From Eubacteriales bacterium (GTDB taxonomy: Bacteria > Bacillota > Clostridia > Lachnospirales > Lachnospiraceae): DNA of 64,000 nt. Under the pieces are notes generated by a model, which was not told where the DNA came from, did no database searches, and saw only the letters and a program-made list of their open reading frames with translations. The translations under genes were made by a program, and so were the position numbers. Location of the stretch: NCBI GenBank assembly GCA_030526715.1, contig JAUNCG010000005.1, positions 1 through 64,000 on the forward strand, in the 5' to 3' direction. Shown piece by piece: positions 42,727 through 53,895 of this stretch; position 1 is the stretch's first letter; each line of letters starts with the position of its first letter.

Positions 42727-43617
42727 ATGAAAACGAAGAAAAAAGGCAGGCTTCGGGATGACAGCAGATGGGCATGGGCGATGCTGCTGCCGAATATCGT
42801 CGGTTTTATCATGTTTATGGTGGTGCCGGTAGTGGCCACCTTTGTACTGAGCTTTACAAAATATGACATGCTGACGCCGCCGAAGTTTGTCGGAGTGCAG
42901 AATTATATCGATATGGCGACGGATCCCATCGTATGGCAGGTGACGGGGAATACGCTGCTGTACACACTTCTGACCGTGCCGGTAGGCATGTGTATCTCGC
43001 TGCTTCTGGCAGTCATGCTGGATCAAAAGATCGCATTCCGACGGTTTTATAGAGCAGCGTTTTTCCTTCCTGCGATCACCTCCATGGTAGTAGTCGCTAT
43101 CGTATGGCAGTGGATCTATAATCCAGATTACGGTATTTTAAATTATTTTCTGTCCATATTCGGGATCAAGGGGCCGAAGTGGCTGCTGGATACCAGAACA
43201 TCTCTGGTATCGCTGGCAATCGTGGGGATCTGGAAGAGCGCGGGGTACAATATGCTGATTTTCCTGTCGGGACTTCAGGGAATCTCTACGACGTATTACG
43301 AGGCGGCGGAGCTGGACGGCGCCGGCAAGTGGGCGCAGTTTCGGTATATTACGGTGCCGATGCTCAAGCCGACGACGTTTTTCATCTTCGTTATGTCGAT
43401 GATAGGTTCCTTCCAAGTGTTCGATCAGGTGATGCTGATGACGAAGGGAGGACCGGGACGTTCTTCCTCCGTACTGGTGCATTATCTCTATCAGAATGCA
43501 TTCCAGTACTTTAAGCTGGGCTATGCCTGCGCCATTGCGTATCTGCTGTTCTTTATCATTATGGCGATTACGTTATTTAACATGCGCATGGAAAAGAACA
43601 TGCGTGAGATCTATTAG
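42727..43617 (+). CDS. Sugar ABC transporter permease (MalF/UgpA type)
   Basis: 296 residues with six membrane helices. N-terminal basic stretch, then AWAMLLPNIVGFIMFMVVPVV; the EAA loop contacting the ATPase is YYEAAELDGAGKWAQFRYI. GGAGGAGG precedes the ATG. It is the first of a permease pair. The operon encodes no ATPase, which implies use of a shared MsmK-type ATPase encoded elsewhere. Confidence 0.93.
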   Translation: MKTKKKGRLRDDSRWAWAMLLPNIVGFIMFMVVPVVATFVLSFTKYDMLTPPKFVGVQNYIDMATDPIVWQVTGNTLLYTLLTVPVGMCISLLLAVMLDQKIAFRRFYRAAFFLPAITSMVVVAIVWQWIYNPDYGILNYFLSIFGIKGPKWLLDTRTSLVSLAIVGIWKSAGYNMLIFLSGLQGISTTYYEAAELDGAGKWAQFRYITVPMLKPTTFFIFVMSMIGSFQVFDQVMLMTKGGPGRSSSVLVHYLYQNAFQYFKLGYACAIAYLLFFIIMAITLFNMRMEKNMREIY

Positions 43618-43634
43618 GAAAGGAGGAAACCGTG

Positions 43635-44468
43635 ATGAGTATGAAGACGAAAAAGCTGCTGATAAAGATCGTCGCGCACGTGGTGCTGCTGATCGGAGCG
43701 TTTACGATGCTGGTTCCGTTTATCTGGATGCTGTCCTCCTCCTTTAAGAGTCTCGGAGAAGTGTTTGTGTTTCCGCCGACACTGTTCGGAGAGAAAATTA
43801 TCTGGGAAAATTACACTAAAATTTCGAGTCGTTTCGATTATTTTGCCTATTTTCTGAACAGTGTAAAGGTATCTGCTTGGGTAGTGGTATTTCAGGTATT
43901 TACCTCGGCGACGGCGGGCTTTGTGTTTGCGAAGCTTAATTTTAAGGGAAGGGACAAGGTGTTTCTGCTCTATCTGGCAACGATGATGATTCCCTTCCAT
44001 GTGACGGTCATTACGAATTATCTGCAGATGTCGAAATATGGTCTGGTGAATACGCTGTGGTCGCTGATGCTTCCGGCGTCTGTATCGGCCTTCGGTACCT
44101 TCCTGATGAGGCAGTTTTTTATTACGCTTCCGAATGAGCTGGTAGATGCGGCCAAGATCGACGGATGCAATCCGTTTACCATATTTATCCGGATCGCATT
44201 GCCCATGGCAAAATCTACGATCGCAACGCTTTCTATTTTCTGCTTTATGGGTGTGTGGAACGACTATTTTACGCCGCTGATCTATATCAATGATTCCAGA
44301 AAGTACACGCTGCCTCTGGGGCTGGCGAGTATGAAAGGTATGTATTCGACAGACTGGCCGGTGCTGATGAGCGCTTCTGTGATTGCGGTCCTTCCGGTAC
44401 TGATCGCATTTCTGCTTGCACAGGATGCGTTTGTCAAGGGCGTCATGATGTCCGGTCTGAAGGAATGA
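43635..44468 (+). CDS. Sugar ABC transporter permease (MalG/UgpE type)
   Basis: 277 residues, six membrane helices, partner of the preceding permease. Start MSMKTKKLLIKIVAHVVLL; the EAA loop is ELVDAAKIDGCNPFTIFIRI; ends GVMMSGLKE as is typical. AGGAGG precedes GTG-ATG; the ATG at 43635 is taken. Confidence 0.93.
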   Translation: MSMKTKKLLIKIVAHVVLLIGAFTMLVPFIWMLSSSFKSLGEVFVFPPTLFGEKIIWENYTKISSRFDYFAYFLNSVKVSAWVVVFQVFTSATAGFVFAKLNFKGRDKVFLLYLATMMIPFHVTVITNYLQMSKYGLVNTLWSLMLPASVSAFGTFLMRQFFITLPNELVDAAKIDGCNPFTIFIRIALPMAKSTIATLSIFCFMGVWNDYFTPLIYINDSRKYTLPLGLASMKGMYSTDWPVLMSASVIAVLPVLIAFLLAQDAFVKGVMMSGLKE

Positions 44469-44506
44469 GGAAGATGCAATTTGTGAAATGAAAAAGGAGA
44501 TAAAAG

Positions 44507-46453
44507 ATGTTAAATAAGAAACTGAAGCCCGTAGATCTGAATAACATCCGGATAGAGGACAGGTTCTGGAAACAGTATATGGAGTTGGTGAGACAGCATG
44601 TGATCCCTTACCAGTGGGATGCCCTGAACGATCAGATTCCGGATGCAGAGCCCAGCTACTGTATTCAGAACTTCCGTGTTGCAGCGAAGCGGGAGGAAGG
44701 GAAATTTCAGGGAATGGTATTTCAGGACAGTGATGTATATAAATGGCTGGAGGCGGTTGCGTATTCCCTGATGTGGCATCCGGACGAGGAGCTGGAACGA
44801 ACGGCGGATGAGACGATTGAACTGATCGCCGCAGCACAGCAGCCGGACGGATATCTGGATACTTACTATATCATCAACGGTCTGGAGAAGCGATTTACGA
44901 ATCTGATGGATCATCACGAGCTGTACTGTCTGGGGCATATGACAGAGGCGGCGGTAGCTTACTATCATGCGACGGGAAAGGATACCTTTTTGAAGGTGGC
45001 TATCGGATATGCCAACTGTGCATATGCGTGTCTCGGAACCGAGAGCGGGAAGATTCCGGGATATCCGGGACATGAGGTGGCGGAGATGGCGCTGGTGGCA
45101 TTGTACGGGATTACGAAGGATGAGAGACACCTGAAGCTGGCAAAGTATTTTATCGATCAGAGAGGACAGTCCCCGCTGTTTTTTGATGAGGAGTGCAAGA
45201 AAAACCATAATAGCTGCTACTGGGATGACAGCTATATGAAGAAGCAGTATTATCAGGCAGGCAAGCCGGTGAGAGAGCAGGATAAGGCAGAAGGTCACGC
45301 TGTCCGTGCGGTATATCTGTATTCCGGTATGGCCGAGGTGGCGAGCGCGACGGAGGATCGCCGGCTCTTTGAGACCTGCGAGAAGCTCTGGAACAATATC
45401 GTGAATCGTCAGATGTATGTGACAGGAGCCATCGGTGCGACGCAGCATGGGGAAGCCTTTACCTTTGACTATGATCTCCCGAACGATACCGTCTATGCGG
45501 AGACCTGCGCGGCTATCGGATTGATCTTCTTTGCGCGGCGCATGTTTGAGATCACAAAGGACAGCCGCTATACGGATGTGATGGAGCGGGCGCTGTTTAA
45601 CGGTGTTATCTGCGGTATGTCTCTGGATGGAAAGAGCTTCTTCTATGTCAATCCGCTGGAGGTGAGTCCGGAGCACTGCGAGAAGGATTATTTTCGCAGA
45701 CATGTAAAACCGGTTCGTCAGAAATGGTTCGGCTGCGCATGCTGTCCGCCGAATGTGGCGCGTCTCCTGTCCTCTATCGGAGGCTATGCTTTTGAATGTA
45801 ACGAATCCGCCGTGTATATGAATCTGTTTATGGGTGGCGATATGGAGCTTACTCTGAATGGAAAAAACAATGTATTTCACATTGAGACGGAGTATCCATG
45901 GGATGGAAAAGTGCGTATAGCCGTGGAAAATCAGGAGCCGTCTTCTTTTGCCTACGCAGTGCGTATTCCCGGCTGGTGCAGGGCATATAAGCTAACGATC
46001 AACGGGGAAGATGCCGTATACGAAATGGAAAAGGGATATGCGGTCTTGAACAGAGAGTGGAAGAACGGGGATCAGATTCTTCTTGAAATGGAGATGGAGA
46101 TCTCTATGGTGGAGGCGAATCCGCTGGTGAGAGAGGATATCGGCAAGGTGGCAGTGATGCGCGGACCGCTGGTCTATTGTCTGGAAGAGAAGGATAACGG
46201 CGATCAGCTGCAGCAGATCTATCTTGAGGACGGACAGGAATTTACGGAAAAATGCGAGAAGGATCTGCTTAATGGAGTAGTGACGCTGACGACGATGGGA
46301 AAACGCCTATCCAGTGCAGAGTGGGCTGCGGATAGTCTGTATCAGACCTATCATGGCAGAAATTTTGTAGATCAGGAGCTGAAGCTGATACCGTATTATG
46401 CATGGGCAAACCGGGGCATAGGTGAGATGACAGTCTGGATCCATGTGAAATAA
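44507..46453 (+). CDS. GH127 beta-L-arabinofuranosidase
   Basis: 648 residues, cytoplasmic (no signal peptide). GH127 enzymes remove beta-L-arabinofuranose, for example from hydroxyproline-linked arabinans of plant cell-wall proteins. The zinc-bound active site with a cysteine nucleophile is visible: Glu332 and Cys334 (VYAETCAAI) and the CxCC group at 410-413 (FGCACCPPN). The spacing agrees with that of the Bifidobacterium longum enzyme HypBA1 (Glu338, Cys340, Cys417, Cys418). It lies directly after the two permeases, so imported arabinosides are probably split inside the cell. Together with GH51 it covers both anomers. Confidence 0.9.
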   Translation: MLNKKLKPVDLNNIRIEDRFWKQYMELVRQHVIPYQWDALNDQIPDAEPSYCIQNFRVAAKREEGKFQGMVFQDSDVYKWLEAVAYSLMWHPDEELERTADETIELIAAAQQPDGYLDTYYIINGLEKRFTNLMDHHELYCLGHMTEAAVAYYHATGKDTFLKVAIGYANCAYACLGTESGKIPGYPGHEVAEMALVALYGITKDERHLKLAKYFIDQRGQSPLFFDEECKKNHNSCYWDDSYMKKQYYQAGKPVREQDKAEGHAVRAVYLYSGMAEVASATEDRRLFETCEKLWNNIVNRQMYVTGAIGATQHGEAFTFDYDLPNDTVYAETCAAIGLIFFARRMFEITKDSRYTDVMERALFNGVICGMSLDGKSFFYVNPLEVSPEHCEKDYFRRHVKPVRQKWFGCACCPPNVARLLSSIGGYAFECNESAVYMNLFMGGDMELTLNGKNNVFHIETEYPWDGKVRIAVENQEPSSFAYAVRIPGWCRAYKLTINGEDAVYEMEKGYAVLNREWKNGDQILLEMEMEISMVEANPLVREDIGKVAVMRGPLVYCLEEKDNGDQLQQIYLEDGQEFTEKCEKDLLNGVVTLTTMGKRLSSAEWAADSLYQTYHGRNFVDQELKLIPYYAWANRGIGEMTVWIHVK

Positions 46454-46472
46454 ATATGAAATAGATGATAAG

Positions 46473-46516
46473 AAAAACCTCCGGCTGATCCGTATACGGA
46501 TCGGTCGGAGGTTTTT
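46473..46516 (+). terminator. Bidirectional terminator between the GH127 and GH51 genes
   Basis: AAAAACCTCCG (46473-46483) pairs with CGGAGGTTTTT (46506-46516), with an inner TGATCCG-tata-CGGATCGG helix. Both strands have T-runs, as needed between convergent genes. Confidence 0.85.
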
Positions 46517-46532
46517 CGATCATGGAGAAAGC

Positions 46533-48595
<2,063 letters not shown>

Positions 48596-48686
48596 GATAC
48601 ATTTCCTTTCTGTATATAAGTGTAGTTACAAAATTTCGGGAGCACGAAGTGCGGAGAAATTCGGTATCAAAATGGGTAACCTTTCG

Positions 48687-49640
48687 TTATACCACCGGAA
48701 GATAGTGCAGCTTTGTGTAGCTCAGCCAGTCCTCACAGTATTTTGCATTCAAATGCACACCGTCGGAGGAGGCGCCGGAAATCAGAGAATGATTGCCATC
48801 GGAAAGCACCTCATTGAGATTGATATAATGATATCCTTCCTCCTGACACATCTTGAGTATCTCGAGGTTCACAGTATCTACGTTAGTATTGTTCACATAA
48901 TCGGAATCGGTCAGCGCTTCCTCCACATAGACAACGGAATAGATATACACCGTTGGATCTGTGGTCGCGGCCGCTGTCTTGATGTCAGCCAATACCTTGC
49001 GGTAGGATTCCTTCACCTGAGACATATCCCAAGCGCCGAGCTCATTCGTACCGATCATCATATAAATCTTGGAATAATTCAGATTCTTCAATGCGTCCAT
49101 TACCAGCACATTGCCCTTGGCTGTGGGAATCTGTGCGTCTGTATAGAAATTCTCAAGCTGCATACCCACGGCTGTGACGAAGCTACCCTTTGTGATACCG
49201 GAGAGATTGCGGAAGCCCTCCATGCGGGAATCGCCGATGAAGACAGCATCCTCAAAATACGATTCATCAATCGGAGTCGCCTGAGCCGGAACGACTACGG
49301 AGGCATATGCATCGCCGCCCTCCGGAAGACCGATCGCGGCAGAAGAAGTATTCTGTGCCGGCGAGGGCTCTGTCTGTACAGTCTCCGGCTGAGTCGCTGT
49401 GGTATCCTCCGTGACGTCCTCAGTTTCGGATTCCGTCTCTGCTAAAGACTGGATATTGGCGCTGGCAAATACCTCAGCCTCCTCGTCCAGAATCATTTCC
49501 TGAACGCTTTGCTTTGAAAATAAGCTGATCAGACTTTTGCCTTCAAAAACAATCAAGGCAAGAACGATCAGCGTCAGAACGTTTATCGCCAGTCTCGTAC
49601 GGCGCTCTTGCCGTGTGAGACGTCTTTTGTTTTGCTCCAT
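48687..49640 (-). CDS. Membrane-anchored SGNH/GDSL esterase-like protein
   Basis: 317 residues. A basic N-terminus and one membrane anchor (about 18-40), then a Thr/Glu-rich stalk (65-115), then an SGNH hydrolase domain: FIGDSRMEG (block I Ser), MMIGTNELG (block III Asn) and DGVHLN (block V Asp, His). It should sit outside the cell and remove or transfer acyl groups on a surface polymer. It is divergent from the MBOAT gene and upstream of DUF4358 on the same strand. Confidence 0.85.
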   Translation of the reverse strand: MEQNKRRLTRQERRTRLAINVLTLIVLALIVFEGKSLISLFSKQSVQEMILDEEAEVFASANIQSLAETESETEDVTEDTTATQPETVQTEPSPAQNTSSAAIGLPEGGDAYASVVVPAQATPIDESYFEDAVFIGDSRMEGFRNLSGITKGSFVTAVGMQLENFYTDAQIPTAKGNVLVMDALKNLNYSKIYMMIGTNELGAWDMSQVKESYRKVLADIKTAAATTDPTVYIYSVVYVEEALTDSDYVNNTNVDTVNLEILKMCQEEGYHYINLNEVLSDGNHSLISGASSDGVHLNAKYCEDWLSYTKLHYLPVV

Positions 49641-49849
49641 ATTTCCCCTCGTTTTCCGTTGCTTTTATCCCCTGTTAAAAAAAGAGTCTGTCGCCAAACT
49701 CCCACCGCTAAAATTCTTGTTTTTTAGCATACTCTATTATATAATAAATGAGATAATTGTAAATAGGTTTCGACAAAAATAATTAAAATTTTGGATTTCC
49801 AAGGTATTCGGCAGAAGTCTGGAAATCTTTGATAGATACGGAGATTTTT

Positions 49850-51265
49850 ATGGTATTCAGCAGTTTGTTATTTATGTTCCGGTTCCTGCCTGCAGTTTTG
49901 CTTCTTTATTATGTGCTGCCCGCAAGCTTCAGGAACATTGTGCTTTTTGTGTTCAGTCTGTTTTTCTATGCATGGGGAGAGCCGAAATATGTATTTCTGA
50001 TGCTGGGCTCTATTACGGTGGATTACATAGTCGGACGCAGGATTCAGACCAGCAGACAAAAGGGAAGAGACGGGGCGGCAAAGCGGTGGTTGGCAATGTC
50101 TGTGATCTATAATCTCAGTGTGCTGGTATTTTTTAAATATACGGATTTTATACTTGGAAGTGTGAATGCTGTTTTTGGGACGGAGCTTGCGCTGCTGCAT
50201 ATTCCCCTGCCCATTGGCATTTCCTTTTTTACGTTTCAGACCATGTCCTACACCATTGACGTGTATCGGGGTGTGACTGCAGCGCAGAGAAGCTGGCTGG
50301 AGTACGGCACCTATGTGTCCATGTTCCCGCAGCTGATCGCAGGTCCGATCGTGCAGTATAAGACGATTGCACACCAGCTGAAGCATCGGCAGGAGACGAC
50401 ACACGATTTTGCGGAAGGTATTCAGCGCTTCATGATCGGTGTAGGTAAAAAGGTGCTGCTGGCGAACAATATTGGCGTATTATGGGATACGGTTTCCACT
50501 ATGGGAGAGCTGCCGGTGGCAACGGCATGGCTGGGAGCCATCGCCTATACCTTCCAGATTTATTTTGATTTTTCGGGTTACTCGGATATGGCGATCGGAC
50601 TTGGAAGGATGTTCGGCTTCCGTTTTCTGGAGAATTTTCAGTTTCCGTATATTTCCAGAAGTATTACGGAATTCTGGAGACGCTGGCATATTTCCCTCGG
50701 CTCATGGTTCAGGGAATATGTTTACATTCCGCTTGGGGGCAACCGGCAGGGCGTGGCAAAGCAGATTCGCAATCTGGCCATTGTATGGGCGCTGACGGGT
50801 ATCTGGCATGGCGCCAGTTGGAATTTTGTACTGTGGGGCATGTACTATGGAGTGCTTCTGGTGATCGAGAAGTTTTTCCTGAAAAAAGTGTTGGATCGAC
50901 TGCCGGGTATTCTGCAGAATGTGTATACGATATTTTTTGTGATCCTCGGCTGGGTACTGTTTGCATTTGACGATATGCCAAGGGTCGTGTTCTATCTGCA
51001 ATCGATGTTTGGCGTTGCGGGACAGGAGCTGGCAGATCACACGAGCGTCTACCTGCTGTATAATTATGCGGCTCTGTTGATACTCTGTACACTGGGCTCT
51101 ACAGGACTTCCGGGCAGAGCAGCACAACGGGTAATGCAGCGTATCGGAGAGCGCTCATGGCTGCAGGTCATCCTGCGTATGGTATTTTATGCGGGAATCT
51201 TTTTCCTGTCGGTGGCCTATCTGGTGGATGCGACGTACAATCCGTTTTTGTATTTCAGGTTTTAG
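49850..51265 (+). CDS. MBOAT family O-acyltransferase (DltB/AlgI-like)
   Basis: 471 residues with about eleven membrane helices. Family features: SLFFYAWGEPKYVFLM, PIGISFFTFQTMSYTIDVYRG and the catalytic histidine in GIWHGASWNFVLWG. MBOAT enzymes pass acyl groups across the membrane to outside polysaccharides. GGAG is 7 bases before the ATG at 49850. It is followed 15 bases later by a DHHW protein, the usual partner. No dltA or dltC is present, so the group moved is probably acetyl and not D-alanyl. Confidence 0.92.
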   Translation: MVFSSLLFMFRFLPAVLLLYYVLPASFRNIVLFVFSLFFYAWGEPKYVFLMLGSITVDYIVGRRIQTSRQKGRDGAAKRWLAMSVIYNLSVLVFFKYTDFILGSVNAVFGTELALLHIPLPIGISFFTFQTMSYTIDVYRGVTAAQRSWLEYGTYVSMFPQLIAGPIVQYKTIAHQLKHRQETTHDFAEGIQRFMIGVGKKVLLANNIGVLWDTVSTMGELPVATAWLGAIAYTFQIYFDFSGYSDMAIGLGRMFGFRFLENFQFPYISRSITEFWRRWHISLGSWFREYVYIPLGGNRQGVAKQIRNLAIVWALTGIWHGASWNFVLWGMYYGVLLVIEKFFLKKVLDRLPGILQNVYTIFFVILGWVLFAFDDMPRVVFYLQSMFGVAGQELADHTSVYLLYNYAALLILCTLGSTGLPGRAAQRVMQRIGERSWLQVILRMVFYAGIFFLSVAYLVDATYNPFLYFRF

Positions 51266-51280
51266 GAGTAAGTAAGATAT

Positions 51281-52417
51281 ATGACAAAGCGACAGAATAG
51301 TGTGGTCATCGCAGGATTTTTGGCGATGATCTTCAGTGCGGCGGGAATCAGCCTGCTAAAGCCGTCCACTGATTTTTCGGAAAAAGAGAATCGTGTGCTG
51401 GCGCAGCATCCGGGGGTGACCTTGGAGGGGGTGCTGGACGGCAGCTTTTCAAAGGATTATGAGACATACCTTGCGGATCAGTTTTTTGCGAGGAATGCAT
51501 GGATCGGTTTTAAGACGATGACGGAGCGAAGCCTCGGGAAGCAGGAGATCAACGATATCTATTTTGCAAAGGACGGTTATCTGATCGAGAAGCACAGCGG
51601 CGCGTTTGCTACAGATACTGCAGAGCGCAATATCGGCTATCTGACAGAGTTCGTAGAGGCGCAGCAGGTGGTCTGCAAGCCAGACCGGGTGAAGGTGATG
51701 ATCGTTCCGAATGCGGTGGAGATCTTGAAGGACAAGTTGCCCCCTTATGCAGAGAACACGGAGGAGGCAAAGTATCTGGATCGGATAGCGGATGCTCTGC
51801 CGCCGGATAGCATGATCGATGTACAGGAGGTGCTGTCGGAGCATAAAGAGGAGGAGATCTATTACCGCACAGATCATCACTGGAAGACACTTGGAGCCCG
51901 TTATGCTTATGAGGCGTGGGCTGAGGAGATCGGTCTGGATATCATGCCGACAGAGGATTATGAGATAGAGACTCTTACGACGGAATTTTTTGGAACCATT
52001 GAGGCAAAGGTGAACTGCCGGGTACAGAGTGATTCCATCGAACGGTATCGTCCAAAGCAGGAGGTGCCGTACACCCTGACTTATAATCATCATGAGACGA
52101 GGGAGGATCTCTATGATCTGAGCTATCTGGAGAGCAGAGATAAATATGCCGTGTTTTTCGGTGGGAATCAGCCTCTGATCGAGGCGAGGACAGCATCGGC
52201 GAATGATCGCAGACTGGTAGTGATCAAGGATTCCTACGCGAATTGCTTTTTGCCCTTTGCCATACAGGACTTTGAGAAAATAGATATCATCGATATCCGG
52301 TATTTTAATGAAAGCCTGAAGGAGTATCTGGCTAACGAAGATTACACAGATGTGCTGGTGCTGTACAATGCCTCGGGCTTTGCGGGGGATACGGCGCTTG
52401 CAAGATTGGAACATTGA
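51281..52417 (+). CDS. DHHW family protein (AlgX/AlgJ-like acyltransferase partner)
   Basis: 378 residues: N-terminal membrane anchor (about 8-28), then an outside SGNH-like domain. The family motif DHHW is at YYRTDHHWKTLGARY (about 195), and the later VIKDSYANCFLPF carries the likely catalytic Ser. DHHW proteins accept the acyl group moved by the MBOAT partner and transfer it to the polymer. Cotranscribed with the MBOAT gene. Confidence 0.9.
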   Translation: MTKRQNSVVIAGFLAMIFSAAGISLLKPSTDFSEKENRVLAQHPGVTLEGVLDGSFSKDYETYLADQFFARNAWIGFKTMTERSLGKQEINDIYFAKDGYLIEKHSGAFATDTAERNIGYLTEFVEAQQVVCKPDRVKVMIVPNAVEILKDKLPPYAENTEEAKYLDRIADALPPDSMIDVQEVLSEHKEEEIYYRTDHHWKTLGARYAYEAWAEEIGLDIMPTEDYEIETLTTEFFGTIEAKVNCRVQSDSIERYRPKQEVPYTLTYNHHETREDLYDLSYLESRDKYAVFFGGNQPLIEARTASANDRRLVVIKDSYANCFLPFAIQDFEKIDIIDIRYFNESLKEYLANEDYTDVLVLYNASGFAGDTALARLEH

Positions 52418-52489
52418 TCTGTGTAGTCGATGACCTAGAAAAAATATACTGAAAAAGAGATTACAGAAGGATATGAGTTGGAGGAGGAT

Positions 52490-53335
52490 ATGAGCTACGC
52501 AGATAAGCTGTTTAAGGAGACCTGCCGTGATATTCTGACAAACGGCACGGATACCAGTGGAGAGCTGGTTCGCCCGAGATGGGAGGATACGGGAGAGTTT
52601 GCATACACCATCAAGAGATTCGGTGTGGTGAACCGCTATGATCTGAGAAAAGAATTCCCGGCGATCACATTGCGCAGGGTCGCGCTGAAGAGTGCTATGG
52701 ATGAGATCCTCTGGATCTATCAGAAAAAGTCGAATAATGTGCATGATCTGAACAGTCATATCTGGGATAGCTGGGCGGATGCCTCCGGGAGTATCGGTAC
52801 CTGCTACGGTGATGTGATCCGGAGAAAGTTCCTATATAAAGGGGAGGAGATCGATCAGATGGATTATGTGCTGCGGCAGCTGCGGGAGAATCCCTACAGC
52901 CGCAGGATCATGACGAATATGTATCAGTTCGCATATCTGCATTCGGGCGGTCTGGATCCGTGCTGCTACAGCATGACCTATAATGTCACGAAGACAAAGG
53001 AGGGACTGGTTCTGAACGGAGTGCTGAATCAGAGAAGTCAGGATATGCTGGCAGCGAACGGATGGAATGTGTGCCAGTATGCGATCCTGCTGATGATGGT
53101 GGCGCAGGTGAACGATATGATTCCGGGAGAGCTGGTTCATGTGATCGCGGATGCGCATATTTATGACCGACATGTTCCCCTGATCGAGGAGCTGCTAAAG
53201 CGGGAAGAGCATCCGGCGCCGAGGGTATGGCTGAATCCGGAGAAAAAGGATTTTTACGCATTCACGGTAGAGGATCTGCATGTGGAAAATTACGTGACGG
53301 GAGAGCAGATCAAAAATATACCGATCGCAGTCTGA
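52490..53335 (+). CDS. thyA: Thymidylate synthase (ThyA type)
   Basis: 281 residues. It methylates dUMP using methylene-tetrahydrofolate, giving dihydrofolate. The catalytic cysteine is Cys158 in GGLDPCCYSM; most ThyA proteins have PCH here. The phosphate-binding arginines are in NPYSRRIMTNMY, and the nucleotide-binding NQRSQDMLAANGWN and HIYDRHVPLIEELL are clear. AGGAGG precedes the ATG at 52490; an in-frame TTG at 52478 is less likely. It is followed by dihydrofolate reductase, which recycles its product. Confidence 0.94.
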   Translation: MSYADKLFKETCRDILTNGTDTSGELVRPRWEDTGEFAYTIKRFGVVNRYDLRKEFPAITLRRVALKSAMDEILWIYQKKSNNVHDLNSHIWDSWADASGSIGTCYGDVIRRKFLYKGEEIDQMDYVLRQLRENPYSRRIMTNMYQFAYLHSGGLDPCCYSMTYNVTKTKEGLVLNGVLNQRSQDMLAANGWNVCQYAILLMMVAQVNDMIPGELVHVIADAHIYDRHVPLIEELLKREEHPAPRVWLNPEKKDFYAFTVEDLHVENYVTGEQIKNIPIAV

Positions 53336-53376
53336 GACAGGAGATGACAGGTGATAGACAGAGAATGGAGGAGCAT

Positions 53377-53871
53377 ATGAACATTATCGTTGCGGTGGAT
53401 AAGAATTGGGCAATAGGATTGAATAATAAGCTGTTGGTGAGTATTCCGGCAGATATGAAGCTGTTTCGGGAGACGACCACGGGAAAGGTCGTCGTGATGG
53501 GGCGCAAGACGCTGGAGAGCTTCCCGAACGGACTTCCGCTGAAGAATCGTACAAATATTGTACTTACTAGAGATGAAACATATCAGGTGAGAGGCGCGAT
53601 CATGGTACATTCTCTGGAGGAGCTGCTGGAGGAGTTGAAAAAATATGATTCTGAGGATGTGTATTGCATCGGCGGAGACAGCGTGTATCATCTGCTGCTG
53701 CCTTACTGTGATACGGCACATATCACCAGAATCGACCATGTGTATGAGGCGGACAGCTATTTTCCGAATCTGGACGAAGATCCTGAGTGGGAGATCACGG
53801 CGGACAGTGAGGAACAGACCTACTTTGATCTGGAATACCAATTTGTAAAATATGAGAGAGTGAGATCATAA
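53377..53871 (+). CDS. folA: Dihydrofolate reductase
   Basis: 164 residues. Reduces dihydrofolate from the ThyA reaction. Family features: NIIVAVDKNWAIGLNNKLL at the start, the NADPH loop VVMGRKTLESFPNG, and YCIGGDSVYHLLLP. ATGGAGGAGC precedes the ATG at 53377; an in-frame ATG four codons upstream overlaps this site. It lies 41 bases after thyA. Confidence 0.95.
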   Translation: MNIIVAVDKNWAIGLNNKLLVSIPADMKLFRETTTGKVVVMGRKTLESFPNGLPLKNRTNIVLTRDETYQVRGAIMVHSLEELLEELKKYDSEDVYCIGGDSVYHLLLPYCDTAHITRIDHVYEADSYFPNLDEDPEWEITADSEEQTYFDLEYQFVKYERVRS

Positions 53872-53895
53872 GAAAGCTTTGGAAAGGCGAATGGG

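Noticed and set aside
44510-45880. 456-codon open frame on the minus strand opposite GH127
   Set aside because: Antisense of a well-recognised glycosidase with all catalytic residues; the reverse frame has no family pattern.
51449-52759. 436-codon minus-strand open frame across the DHHW and thyA genes
   Set aside because: It crosses two recognised genes and an intergenic gap and has no start signal.
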